Positions 10,092 to 18,950 of a DNA stretch of 41,938 nt are shown one piece after another. The notes under the pieces were generated by a model that was not told the origin of the DNA, did not search any database, and saw only the letters and a program-made list of their open reading frames with translations. Position 1 is the first letter of the stretch. Each line of letters begins with the position of its first letter. The position numbers and the translations under genes are program-made. The DNA lies in NCBI GenBank assembly GCA_003158675.1, contig PMKN01000072.1, forward strand, positions 5,975 through 47,912, in the 5' to 3' direction. This stretch comes from Chloroflexota bacterium. GTDB lineage: Bacteria > Chloroflexota > Limnocylindria > Limnocylindrales > CSP1-4.

Positions 10092-10954
10092 CAGCGCCCG
10101 TCCGGGCCAGTCGCGGCGGCGGCTGCGGGGGAGGCCGCAGGGGCGGTGGCTGACGCCGCAGGGGCGGTGGCTTCGGTACCGAGCAACTCCGCGATCTCTC
10201 GCCGGGATCGGGCCGGATCGGCGCGTGGCGGGAGTGCTCCGACAAGTGGCGCTTGCAGGGTTCTGGCGAGGGCTTGCGCGAACTCGGCCGCCGCTTTCCC
10301 GACCGTTTCGGTGGGCGGCTGGGCGGCTTCGTCTCGCTCGCGTGCGATCGAGGTGGATTCGACGCCGGGCAGGCCGCAGGCGTCGATCAAATCGAAGTCC
10401 GCGAGCCTGACCGAGACGTTGAGCGCGATGCCGTGGTAGGTCACGCCGCGTTCCACTCGAACTCCGACGGCACCGATCTTGCGGCTCCCGTCGGCGCACC
10501 AGCATCCGGGGAACCCATCCTTGGGCCCGGCTTCGACCCCGAAGGCTGCACAGGTCTGCGAAAGGGAGGCTTCGAGGGCCCGCACGAACGACCGAATATA
10601 CAGCCCCCGATCGGCCAAACGGACGATTGGATAGGCGGTCAGCTGGCCCGGGCCGTGATACGTGACCTCGCCCCCGCGCTCGGTCCGGATTAGCTCGATG
10701 CGGCGGGCGGCCAATTCCTCGGGACTCGCGAGGACGTGGCTCGGGTCTGAGTGGCGGCCGAGCGTCAGGACGGGCTCGTGCTCGAGCAGCAGCAGCTGGT
10801 CGCCGATCGCGCCTGCCGCGCGAGCCGCCACGAAACGGTGCTGAAGATCCCAGGCGTCGCGATACGGCGTCCGGCCGAGCCACCAGGCTGCCAGGGGCGC
10901 GGCAGCAGCCACGGCTTCCGACGGGTCCCGGGCTAGATGTTCCACGCCCGCCAC
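10091..10954 (-). CDS. lipB: lipoyl(octanoyl) transferase
   Basis: LLLEHEPVLTLGRHSDPSHVL, RGGEVTYHGPGQLTAYPIV, GRKIGAVGVRVERGVTYHGIALNVSVRL-like motifs. Confidence 0.92.
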   Translation of the reverse strand: MAGVEHLARDPSEAVAAAAPLAAWWLGRTPYRDAWDLQHRFVAARAAGAIGDQLLLLEHEPVLTLGRHSDPSHVLASPEELAARRIELIRTERGGEVTYHGPGQLTAYPIVRLADRGLYIRSFVRALEASLSQTCAAFGVEAGPKDGFPGCWCADGSRKIGAVGVRVERGVTYHGIALNVSVRLADFDLIDACGLPGVESTSIARERDEAAQPPTETVGKAAAEFAQALARTLQAPLVGALPPRADPARSRREIAELLGTEATAPAASATAPAASPAAAAATGPDGR

Positions 10955-10962
10955 GATATCAA

Positions 10963-11066
10963 ACGTACGACCGGCCGCCGGCCGGGTCCCGCAGCGGCGC
11001 GGAGTAGAGCCGCTATGGCACCCGATAAGCCGGTCTCTTCCCGGACGGTTGGCCTTTAGCGGCTGA
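10963..11066. repeat. 104-bp dispersed repeat, copy 1 (covers last codons, stop and 3' flank of CDS 11056..13575)
   Basis: Aligns ungapped with 29651..29754 with about 5 mismatches. Confidence 0.95.
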
Positions 11067-13575
11067 GGATGGCGGTCCCGAAGCGCCCGAGGGTCAGGAG
11101 CGCGCCTCCCCAGGCCCCGCCGGCGAGCAGGCTCAGCATCGCGAAGATCGATCCGTCATCGCCGCTCTTCTTCTGGCCGGATCCGGAAGCGGGATTGGCC
11201 GCGGCCGGCGACGTGGTCACGTCGGGGCTCGGCTCCGCAGTGGTAGTCGACGCCTCGGTCGCCGCCTCGGTCGCCGCCTCGGTCGCCGCCTCGACTGACG
11301 ACATCGCCGCGGCGCTCGCCTGCGGCGTTTGCGTGCGGCCGCTACCGCCCGTATTGGTCGTCGGTCTGCGCGTGGGCGTCGGGGTTCGCTTAAGCGTCGC
11401 AGTCGCAGTAGGTCTCGCAGTCGGCGCAGGTGTCGCAGTCGGCGCAGGCGTCGCCACGAAGGACGGACCGGGGCTGCAGGCAATGTCGACGCCGCCGCCG
11501 ACCGAGGAGACGTCGCTCAAGGTGTCGCCGTAGCTGCCGCTTCGGCCGTCGAGCATGGTGCCGTCGGCGGGCCCGACCGGAAGCCCAAGGTCAGAGTGGC
11601 CGCAGGCCGTGGCTTTGAACGTGACCTGGAGGAAGGTCTGCGCCCCGGCAGCGACATTCGGGTACGCCGACCCCGTCGGCATGAAGGCCGCGGCAACCGT
11701 GCTCAGGCTGCCCGACGAGTTGGCGGCAGTCACCGAAGCCGGGTCTCCACCCGCCTGGATAGGCGCGTTGGCCCAGGGCGCGCCGTAGGCGAGCGTCTGG
11801 ATCTGCAGCTTCGTGGTGTCGAATGTCACCGTCGCCTGAGTTCCGGCCAGTGGCAGCGGCGAGTGCGATACGACCCGGACAGTGAAGACCGTCCCGATGC
11901 CCACCCCGCTCGGGACAGTGGCTTCGAACCAGTCGGGCGTCGATGCCGTCGGCCCGGGAGTCGGTGCACCTGCGGATGTCGGGCTCGGTGTCGCAGTCGG
12001 CGCAGGTGTCGCAGTCGGCGGAGGCGTCGCCACGAAGGACGGACCGGGGCTGCAGGCAATGTCGACGCCGCCGCCGACCGAGGAGACGTCGCCCAAGGTG
12101 TCGCCGTAGCTGCCGCTTCGGCCGTCGAGCATGGTGCCGTCGGCGGCCCCGACCGGAAGCCCAAGGTCAGAGTGGCCGCAGGCCGTGGCTTTGAAGGTGA
12201 CCTGGAGGAAGGTCTGCGCCCCGGCAGCGACATTCGGGTACGCCGACCCCGTCGGCATGAAGCTCGCGGCAACCGTGCTCAGGCTGCCCGACGAGTTGGC
12301 GGCAGTCACTGAAGCCGGGTCTCCACCCGCCTGGATAGGCGCGTTGGCCCATGGCGCGCCGTAGGCGAGCGTCTGGATCTGCAGCTTCGTCTTGTCGAAC
12401 GTCACCGTCGCCTGAGTTCCGGCCAGTGGCAGCGGCGAGTGCGATACGACCCGGACAGTGAAGACCGTCCCGATGCCGACCCCGCTCGGGACAGTGACTT
12501 CGAACCAGTCGGGCGTCGATGCCGTCGGCCCGGGAGTCGGCGTGCCTGCCGATGTCGGAGGGGGCGTCGGGGTCGCAGTCGGCGTCGGGGTCGCAGTCGG
12601 CGCCGGGGTCGCAGTCGGCGGAGGCGTCTGCGAACCGCTGGGGCAGGCGAAGGGCGTGGGACTCAGCGTTGGCGAGGAGCTGGACGACGCTGTTCCCGTT
12701 GAGGTTGACGTCGGGGAAGGCAAGGGTGTTGGAGTCGGAGTCGGGGTCGGCGGTGAGGTCACGAACGGCGTCGAGCATGGATTGAAGCACGGGTCGATCG
12801 TCGGCGTCGGGGTCGGCGTGATCTGGGTCGTCGCGGTGGAAGTGGGCGTCGCGGTGGAAGTGGACGTCGCGGTGGAAGTGGACGTCGGACTCGGACTCGG
12901 AGTGCCGGCGGGAGAGGTGCTCGCGGACGGGTCGCAGCCGGAAGAGCAGGGATCGATGACATAGCCATCGGCGATCGAGTCGACCGGCAGCGAGCCTCCG
13001 TAGGTATCCGTCGGTGACTTGACTTGACCATAGCCAGTGCCGTCGAGCAGGCCACCCACGCCGGGCACGATCAGCGGGGTCAACAGGGTGCTTCCGCACG
13101 AGGTCACGAGGAAGCTCGCTGAGAAGATGGTCGCGTTCAGGCCGGCAGGGGCGGCGCCACCGTTGCGGGCCGCCGTGCTGTCCATGAATGCCCAGGCGAT
13201 CGTCGGGATCTCGCCTGTCGAATTGACCTGGCTCAAATACGTGCTCACCGCGGCCGGATCTGCGGGATTTGGCAAGCCGACGTACATGACGTTGCCGAGG
13301 CTGGTGTTCTGGGCCATGCCCGTCAGCTCGAGGCGTGTCCTGTCGAAATCAAGCCCGGCCCCGGCGCCGCTCAATGGCGAGCTTCCGTTCGCGTAGACGC
13401 TGACCGTGAAGGTGCTGCCGACACCCTGGTTGTTCACGGCAGGGCCGACACCGATCGTGTTCCCGGCCGCGAGGGCTGGCGCCGCAAGCGAAACGCTCGC
13501 GATAATGACGAGTGCCACGAGGGACGCCGCAGCGTACCTCGTGCGAATCCTTCGCGCCTTTCTGACCCGATCCAC
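11056..13575 (-). CDS. surface scaffold-like protein with three cohesin-like domains, P/T-rich linkers and C-terminal membrane anchor
   Basis: GTG start at 13575 with GGGAGG upstream; signal peptide RTRYAAASLVALVIIASVSLAAPALAA; three repeats of cohesin form (xVGSTFTVSVYANGSSPLSGAGAGLDFDRTRLEL; GIGTVFTVRVVSHSPLPLAGTQATVTFDKTKLQIQTLAYGAPW x2); C-terminal TM. Confidence 0.82.
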   Translation of the reverse strand: MDRVRKARRIRTRYAAASLVALVIIASVSLAAPALAAGNTIGVGPAVNNQGVGSTFTVSVYANGSSPLSGAGAGLDFDRTRLELTGMAQNTSLGNVMYVGLPNPADPAAVSTYLSQVNSTGEIPTIAWAFMDSTAARNGGAAPAGLNATIFSASFLVTSCGSTLLTPLIVPGVGGLLDGTGYGQVKSPTDTYGGSLPVDSIADGYVIDPCSSGCDPSASTSPAGTPSPSPTSTSTATSTSTATPTSTATTQITPTPTPTIDPCFNPCSTPFVTSPPTPTPTPTPLPSPTSTSTGTASSSSSPTLSPTPFACPSGSQTPPPTATPAPTATPTPTATPTPPPTSAGTPTPGPTASTPDWFEVTVPSGVGIGTVFTVRVVSHSPLPLAGTQATVTFDKTKLQIQTLAYGAPWANAPIQAGGDPASVTAANSSGSLSTVAASFMPTGSAYPNVAAGAQTFLQVTFKATACGHSDLGLPVGAADGTMLDGRSGSYGDTLGDVSSVGGGVDIACSPGPSFVATPPPTATPAPTATPSPTSAGAPTPGPTASTPDWFEATVPSGVGIGTVFTVRVVSHSPLPLAGTQATVTFDTTKLQIQTLAYGAPWANAPIQAGGDPASVTAANSSGSLSTVAAAFMPTGSAYPNVAAGAQTFLQVTFKATACGHSDLGLPVGPADGTMLDGRSGSYGDTLSDVSSVGGGVDIACSPGPSFVATPAPTATPAPTARPTATATLKRTPTPTRRPTTNTGGSGRTQTPQASAAAMSSVEAATEAATEAATEASTTTAEPSPDVTTSPAAANPASGSGQKKSGDDGSIFAMLSLLAGGAWGGALLTLGRFGTAILSR
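11450..11970. repeat. intragenic direct repeat unit A (cohesin domain module)
   Basis: Near-identical to 12026..12546, period 576 bp. Confidence 0.9.
12026..12546. repeat. intragenic direct repeat unit B (cohesin domain module)
   Basis: Near-identical to 11450..11970. Confidence 0.9.
12829..12885. repeat. 18-bp tandem repeat (P/T/S linker coding)
   Basis: gtcgcggtggaagtggac repeated about three times. Confidence 0.8.
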
Positions 13576-13671
13576 TCGATCTGCCTCCCGTTTGCACGTC
13601 CCGGCCGCCGGTAGCTCATGGGCTTCTGACCGCCAGCGCGGCCCAATGGCCACCGGCCGGAGGCTCAGCCC

Positions 13672-13694
13672 AGTCCCCGCTCGAGACGGGGACT
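13672..13694 (-). other. leader hairpin upstream of cohesin scaffold gene
   Basis: AGTCCCCG-ctcgaga-CGGGGACT, 8-bp perfect stem between pho-box-like array and start codon. Confidence 0.6.
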
Positions 13695-13726
13695 CCTTCA
13701 GTCGCTCCGTAGGTCGGCCGGTCGGC

Positions 13727-13775
13727 ACGATACTTCTCGAATGTGTCCGGATCGTTAGCGGCGTGTTATCAAACA
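13727..13775 (-). promoter_or_regulatory. pho-box-like array (3 x 11 bp) plus -10-like TATCGT
   Basis: Minus strand TGTTTGATAAC|ACGCCGCTAAC|GATCCGGACAC, 10 nt, TATCGT. Confidence 0.5.
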
Positions 13776-14161
13776 GGCGGCGAATGTGCGCGTACTCGCC
13801 CTGGACGCGAAACACTGGCTGCCCGGGCACGAATGCGTTTGTCCGACGGCACTGGGTTGAGGCCTACGGTCGATGGCTTGCCGAGAAGTTCGGCGGCTGG
13901 CTCTGGGTTGGACATCGGGGCGCCCGGCGCGGCATCAGCAGCGCGGGTCGCCGCCCCGGCCGAGGCCAATCCCGCGGCCGAGGAAATGCCCGCGGCCAAG
14001 AAGGAGCGGATCCGAGGTCAGCTCTTGGGCGAGCCGGCTTTGCTTGGCGCGTGCCCGAAGCCAATCGTCGCCGCTGGCCGACGGCTGGGACTTGGGACGC
14101 ATCATCTCGCCCAGAGCTCCCATGGCCGTCATCCTGGCCGCGTGGAACGAGCTCCCGCGGC

Positions 14162-14857
14162 TCACGATGTCGCCTCCGGTCGGGGCATATCGGCCGCGAT
14201 TCGACCGAGCAGGACTGGGAGGGGAGCGAGGGCCAGAACGGCCCCGGCAATCAGGACCAGAGAGACGGCGGGCGAAAGGGGAAGGAAGCCGGCACCGACG
14301 ACAAACACAACCAAACTCTCGAGCACGAGCCGGAACAGGATCGGCCGCGACTTGCGGACGATTAGCGAGAAGCTGAGAAGCGCCGCGTATGCGCAGGTGA
14401 ATCCCGCGATCTCGAAGGCAAGGTACTTGATGGCGTCGAGCTGGCGGAAGTAGAGGACTGTGTCGGAGGAGGCGTTGGCGAACTTGCCGGAGTAGAGCAT
14501 GACGGCGAGCGCAGGCAGGTTGCTGACGATCTCGAGGACGAGCGACATTACGACAAGGCTCACCGCGACGATCACAGCGTAGGGGTTCTCGTTGAACTGC
14601 CGGATGGAGAACATCAGCGCTACGGGCAGGAATGCGAATGCGTAGACGAGAAGGCAGACTCCCTGAGCGACACCGAACCAGTTCGTGCCGGTCGCCACCT
14701 TGTCGGGCACGAGGCCCGAGCCCGGGCTGAAGCTGGGAACCACGAGGAGATAGCAGGCGGCATAGCCGGCCATACCGAGGGCCGCCAGAAACGCCGCTCC
14801 GGCGAAGATCTTCCGCCACCCATCCGAGTTCGACGTCGCCACGTCCGACTTCGCCAC
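14162..14857 (-). CDS. uncharacterised multi-TM membrane protein (DUF4386-like)
   Basis: Several hydrophobic helices (IFAGAAFLAALGMAGYAACYLLVV; GVAQGVCLLVYAFAFLPVALMF; VIVAVSLVVMSLVLEIVSNLPALAVML); GTG start with GGAGGAG upstream is my choice, ORF is open to 15229. Confidence 0.55.
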   Translation of the reverse strand: MAKSDVATSNSDGWRKIFAGAAFLAALGMAGYAACYLLVVPSFSPGSGLVPDKVATGTNWFGVAQGVCLLVYAFAFLPVALMFSIRQFNENPYAVIVAVSLVVMSLVLEIVSNLPALAVMLYSGKFANASSDTVLYFRQLDAIKYLAFEIAGFTCAYAALLSFSLIVRKSRPILFRLVLESLVVFVVGAGFLPLSPAVSLVLIAGAVLALAPLPVLLGRIAADMPRPEATS

Positions 14858-15489
14858 CTTCGTCTCCTCCACACCTTTCGGGCACATACCTGCGGACCAT
14901 AGCCGGGACGCGTTAACATTTTCGCCGGACGTTGATCCCGGAATCGAAAGTGGCGAGTCGTTCGGCGACCAACGCTCCGGCTGCACTTCCACTGCCTGCC
15001 TCAGGAAGGCGGACTCGACTCGGGCTGGGCCAGAAGGGTCGCTCTTGGTCGGACTGCGCAGCTTCTTCGGCGACTCCAGCGGAGTTTCGACCACCCGCTC
15101 AACGGTTGCCCTCACGCGCCCCAGGGTGACCACGATCGGCTTCGGTTTGGCAACGCCCGCCGTCGCGCGGGCACCACGTTCATCTCCCTTGTAGGGAGAG
15201 ACGAGTCTATCGCGCCCCCGGCGGCTCACCGGGAGACGCAGCGCTAGGGGTCAAGCACCCGGGCGCCAAAGGACAGCCGGCAAGCATGCCTCCGCATTGT
15301 TCGTGTTACGGAGTCTGATTTGCAGACGCGGCCCGGGCATCCCAGACGCGATAGGCGGCGGCCTGTCGGATTCCCGACGCACCCATCACGGCGATTGGGA
15401 TCGTGCTGCGGATTCGGACACGAGCATCATTCGGACTGGGCAGTCCCCAAGCGCGCCGGTCGACGGCTGCAGCGTGGCGGCAGGACCGC

Positions 15490-17781
15490 TCAGTTCGGGC
15501 GCACGAAGCCCTTGCTGGCCCAGTGGCTGAGGATCGGGCCGATGTCGCCTAGGCCGACGGCGCCGTCGTTGTTGACGTCCGCGCGGATCCAGCCCTGACA
15601 GGTTGAGGTCTGCCCCCAGTGGCTGAGCAGGCCCGCGACGTCGCCCAGCCCGATCGCGCCGTCGAGGTTGGTGTCGCGGTCGGGGATCGGTTGACCGGCC
15701 GGCACGACCGTCTGGACGAAGCCGTTCTGGGCCAGCGATTGCTGGCCGGCGCTCGTGAGCATGAAGTTGACGAGGTCCTCGGCCTTTACCGTGGGCCAAT
15801 CGGTGAGCCCGGCGCCAGTGAAGGAGTTCTTGCGCATCGCGATGTAGAACGCTCTGGTGGCCGGGTAGGTCGAGTTCTGGACGTTGTACACGTTGGGCGC
15901 CACGCCGTCGAGATTGAGCGGCTTGAGGCCGGCCATGGTGGCGTCCGCGAGGCTCGTGTAGACGATCTGATATGGGCTCGCGGCGGCGGCAGCGGCTTCG
16001 TCGTAGGCAGAGCCCAGTCGGGCCAGCCCCGTCGCGGAGATCGTCGTCTGCTCGGCCGAGTCGGTCACCTTGAAGAGGCGGAGAAGGTCGGCGCGGTCCT
16101 CGGCGTCGATGGCGCCGGAGCGCGCAGCGATGGGCTGGTCAGGCCCTCCGAGGGCGCTCCAGTTGGTGATCGTGCCGCTGTAGATGCCCTGGACCTGGGC
16201 GGAGGTGATGTTGCTGATGAAGCTCATGGCCGGCGAGTTCTGGACGGCGATGACCATTGCGTCGCCCCCGATCTGCCACCCGTACAGGGTGCTCTCTTCG
16301 GTCGACGTCAAAGGTCTCGATATGGCTGCGGCATTGATCGTCCCCGCCTGCAAAGCTGCGATCGCCTGCGGGGTGGTGCCCGACAGGACCGACACGGTGC
16401 ACGCCGCGTTTGCGGCCAGCGCCTGGAACCCGAGTTGTGCCGAGCCTAGGACGGGCATCAACGACCACGAGCTGTCGACCCTGACGATGATCTGGCAGGC
16501 ACCGTAGCTTCGGACGTAGGCGTCCGAGCCGCCGATGCTGGTCTGGCCAGGCAGAGCGCCGGAAGTGGGCCCGGCCACGATAACGTTGCCCGCCCCGTCG
16601 ACGGCAACGCCGAATGCCAGATCGGTTGCTCCCGTGCCGAACTGGACAGTCCAGCTGGAGCTTCCGTCAGGGTGATAGGCCGTGACGAAGGCGTCCGATC
16701 CGCCGGAGCTTGTCTGACCGGGCAGGGCTCCTGCCGTGGAACCGGCAATGACGATGTCGCCGCTGAGGTTCACGGCCACTGCGTCGGCCGCGTCGTCCAG
16801 TGGGCTGCCGAACTGGCGCGTCCATGCGCGATCGCCGAGCGCGGAGTATGCCCGGACGAAGGCGTCCGACCCACCCAGCGCCGCCGAGCCCGGCAGGGCA
16901 CCACCGGCCGTGCCGACCGCAACGACGCCGCCCCCAAATGCCGGGGCGACCCCATTCACCACCGCACCGGCGAAGCTGTCCGTCCAGAGCGCGGAGCCGT
17001 CCTGGGAGTAGAAGCCCACGAAGGCGGATGAAGCGTACGCACCGCCAACGATCACGTGCCCCTGGGCGTCCACGGCCACGGATCTGGCGTCGTCGAAGAA
17101 CGGAGACGCGATAGAGATGGTCCAGCCCGGATTGCCACTGGCTGCCGCGAAGGAGCGCACCCAGCCGTCTTCGTCACCGCTATGCACGTCGAGCGAGTAT
17201 CCAGAGACAAAGACGTTGCCGTAGACATCGGTGGCGATGCTCTGTGCCACGTCGACTTTCGGGCTCCCAAACTGGCTCGTCCATCGTTCGTTGCCATGTG
17301 AGTCGTAAGAGCGGACGAAGGCGTCCATCCCGCCCGAACTCGTCTGTCCCGGGAGAGTTCCGGAGGTGTAGCCGCTCACGTATATGTTGCCGTTGCCGTC
17401 GACTGCGACCGCGAAGGCCACGTCGTCGGCCGAGGTCCCGAACTGAGTGGTCCACCGTTCGGCCCCCGTGAAGTCGTACGAGCGGACATAGGCGTCGTAG
17501 CCGCCCTGGCTCGTCTGGCCAGGTAGAGCGCCAGCCGTGTAGCCCACCACGAACGAATTGCCCAAGTCGTCGACCGCGACTGCCTCGGCCTCGTCAGCGC
17601 CCGACGTTCCGAACTGGTTGGTCCACCGGAGCTGCGGGGTGACGCCAGCCTGGGACGCTATGGTTGCCGACACGAGGTGCGCCGGGGCGCGGCTCGCCAG
17701 AACTGGCGTAGATGCCAACTCTGCCAGCGCCAGCGCAGCTATCGCCGCGAACCCCAGAACCCTTCCCCTGGAACTGGACAT
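15490..17781 (-). CDS. secreted protein: SBBP-type beta-propeller repeats + PstS-like phosphate-binding domain + C-terminal dockerin type I repeats
   Basis: About seven repeats of QFGTSGADEAEAVAVDDLGNSFVVGYTAGALPGQTSxGGxDAYVRSY; PBP segment GWQIGGDAMVIAVQNSP...VQGIYSGTITNWSALGGPDQPI; C-terminal DTNLDGAIGLGDVAGLLSHWG and DVNNDGAVGLGDIGPILSHWA calcium loops. Confidence 0.85.
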   Translation of the reverse strand: MSSSRGRVLGFAAIAALALAELASTPVLASRAPAHLVSATIASQAGVTPQLRWTNQFGTSGADEAEAVAVDDLGNSFVVGYTAGALPGQTSQGGYDAYVRSYDFTGAERWTTQFGTSADDVAFAVAVDGNGNIYVSGYTSGTLPGQTSSGGMDAFVRSYDSHGNERWTSQFGSPKVDVAQSIATDVYGNVFVSGYSLDVHSGDEDGWVRSFAAASGNPGWTISIASPFFDDARSVAVDAQGHVIVGGAYASSAFVGFYSQDGSALWTDSFAGAVVNGVAPAFGGGVVAVGTAGGALPGSAALGGSDAFVRAYSALGDRAWTRQFGSPLDDAADAVAVNLSGDIVIAGSTAGALPGQTSSGGSDAFVTAYHPDGSSSWTVQFGTGATDLAFGVAVDGAGNVIVAGPTSGALPGQTSIGGSDAYVRSYGACQIIVRVDSSWSLMPVLGSAQLGFQALAANAACTVSVLSGTTPQAIAALQAGTINAAAISRPLTSTEESTLYGWQIGGDAMVIAVQNSPAMSFISNITSAQVQGIYSGTITNWSALGGPDQPIAARSGAIDAEDRADLLRLFKVTDSAEQTTISATGLARLGSAYDEAAAAAASPYQIVYTSLADATMAGLKPLNLDGVAPNVYNVQNSTYPATRAFYIAMRKNSFTGAGLTDWPTVKAEDLVNFMLTSAGQQSLAQNGFVQTVVPAGQPIPDRDTNLDGAIGLGDVAGLLSHWGQTSTCQGWIRADVNNDGAVGLGDIGPILSHWASKGFVRPN

Positions 17782-17841
17782 CGTGCTCACCCTCTACCAA
17801 GAACGGCGCTAGCTAAGAGAGCCGTCGGTAAGAGAGCCAGC

Positions 17842-17874
17842 CGCGGGTGAACGGCGTATGAACCCGCCATTAAC
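17842..17874. promoter_or_regulatory. pho-box-like array, three 11-bp direct repeats
   Basis: Minus strand GTTAATGGCGG|GTTCATACGCC|GTTCACCCGCG; similar to PHO-box GTTCACC direct repeats known in actinobacteria. Confidence 0.65.
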
Positions 17875-17931
17875 AGCAGCGGCATGGCCGTCCTCGCAAG
17901 CACAATTCCAGCCCCGCGGTTGCGAATCGGC

Positions 17932-17980
17932 CGAACGTTAACGACAGGCGAACAACCAGATAACGCCGCCGCACGATCTT
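17932..17980 (+). promoter_or_regulatory. pho-box-like array (3 x 11 bp) plus weak -10-like GATCTT, upstream of pstS
   Basis: CGAACGTTAAC|GACAGGCGAAC|AACCAGATAAC, 10 nt, GATCTT. Confidence 0.6.
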
Positions 17981-18035
17981 CCTTGCTCACTGGGAGCCCG
18001 TCTGCTCAGCCGGCCCATGGAGGAGGATCTGTCCC

Positions 18036-18950
18036 GTGAGAAGAATGCGCAGTCTCGTGTTGTTTCTGATGCTTGGCGCAGTTGTGGGCGCCTGCGGATC
18101 GACCGGCGGCTCGTCGACCGCTCCGGGAGGCAGTGCATTGACGTCTGGATCGGGTGACCCAGGCTCCGCCGAGTGCGTGAAGGGTTCGATGGCCCTGGCC
18201 GGCTCCACCGCCCTTCAGCCGCTTCTGTCAGATGCTGCCGAAGCCTATATGAAACACTGCCCCGATGGAGCGATCATGATCAACGGGGGCGGTTCCGGCA
18301 TCGGACTTACCCAGGTCTCCCAAGGAGCCGTAGACGCGGGCTCTTCCGACATCATCGCCGCAGCGAAACTGCCCGCGGGCGATTCGGCGACTCTCGTTGA
18401 CCACGTCGTCTGCCGGCAGGCGTGGGTCGTGGCTACTAACAAAGACGTGACGGGCATTACGAACCTGACAACTGATCAGCAGCGCCAGATCTGGAGTGGC
18501 AAAGTCACCAACTGGTCGGCCGTGGGCGGGCCGGATCTCCCGATCGTCCTCATCGTCCGACCGGCATCATCTGGTACCCGATATGTCTTCCAGCAAGTCG
18601 TGCTGGGCGGCACCGTCATCAACGACACCGTTGGGCAGCTTCTTACAGAGGACTCGAACGGGGCCGTGGTTACGGCGGTCTCCAAGACTTCTGGCGCCAT
18701 TAGCGTCATCGGTCTCGCGTACTACAACGTCCCGGCCAACAAGGCGCAGCTCAACGGACTCCAGCTCGACGGCGTCGACGCGACCATTGCCAATGTCGAC
18801 AACAAGACGTACGAGCTGGCCGCCGAAGGCCACGTCTACACCAAGGGTGAGGCCAGCGGCCTCACCAAGGCGTTCCTCGATTTCATGCTGTCTGACGAAG
18901 TCCAGAAGACGATCGTCCCCAAGGACTCCTACGGCTCAGTCACAGGCTAG
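18036..18950 (+). CDS. pstS: phosphate-binding lipoprotein PstS (no dockerin)
   Basis: Lipobox LGAVVGACGS; GSTALQPLLSDAAEAYM, INGGGSGIGLTQVSQGAVDAGSSDI, WSGKVTNWSAVGGPDLPIVLIVRPASSGTRYVF; GTG start with GGAGGAGG. Confidence 0.93.
   Translation: MRRMRSLVLFLMLGAVVGACGSTGGSSTAPGGSALTSGSGDPGSAECVKGSMALAGSTALQPLLSDAAEAYMKHCPDGAIMINGGGSGIGLTQVSQGAVDAGSSDIIAAAKLPAGDSATLVDHVVCRQAWVVATNKDVTGITNLTTDQQRQIWSGKVTNWSAVGGPDLPIVLIVRPASSGTRYVFQQVVLGGTVINDTVGQLLTEDSNGAVVTAVSKTSGAISVIGLAYYNVPANKAQLNGLQLDGVDATIANVDNKTYELAAEGHVYTKGEASGLTKAFLDFMLSDEVQKTIVPKDSYGSVTG

Noticed and set aside
11329-12312. Long plus-strand ORFs antisense to the cohesin scaffold gene
   Set aside because: Arg/Gly-rich shadow translations of a GC-rich repetitive minus-strand gene; no start/RBS or recognisable domain.
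12829-12885. Short tandem repeats considered as a CRISPR array
   Set aside because: Units are contiguous 18-bp in-frame P/T/S codon repeats with no spacers.
13743-14453. Plus-strand ORFs between the scaffold gene and the membrane protein gene
   Set aside because: No recognisable domain, no convincing RBS, low-complexity Arg/Ala composition.
15220-15290. GC-rich structured stretch on + strand with GACGCAGCGCTAGGGGTC...GGACAGCCGG, superficially like a c-di-GMP-I (GEMM) riboswitch 3' half
   Set aside because: No GGCAAACC-type P2 strand, no exact GACGCAAAGC, and no plus-strand gene downstream; similarity is too partial to call.
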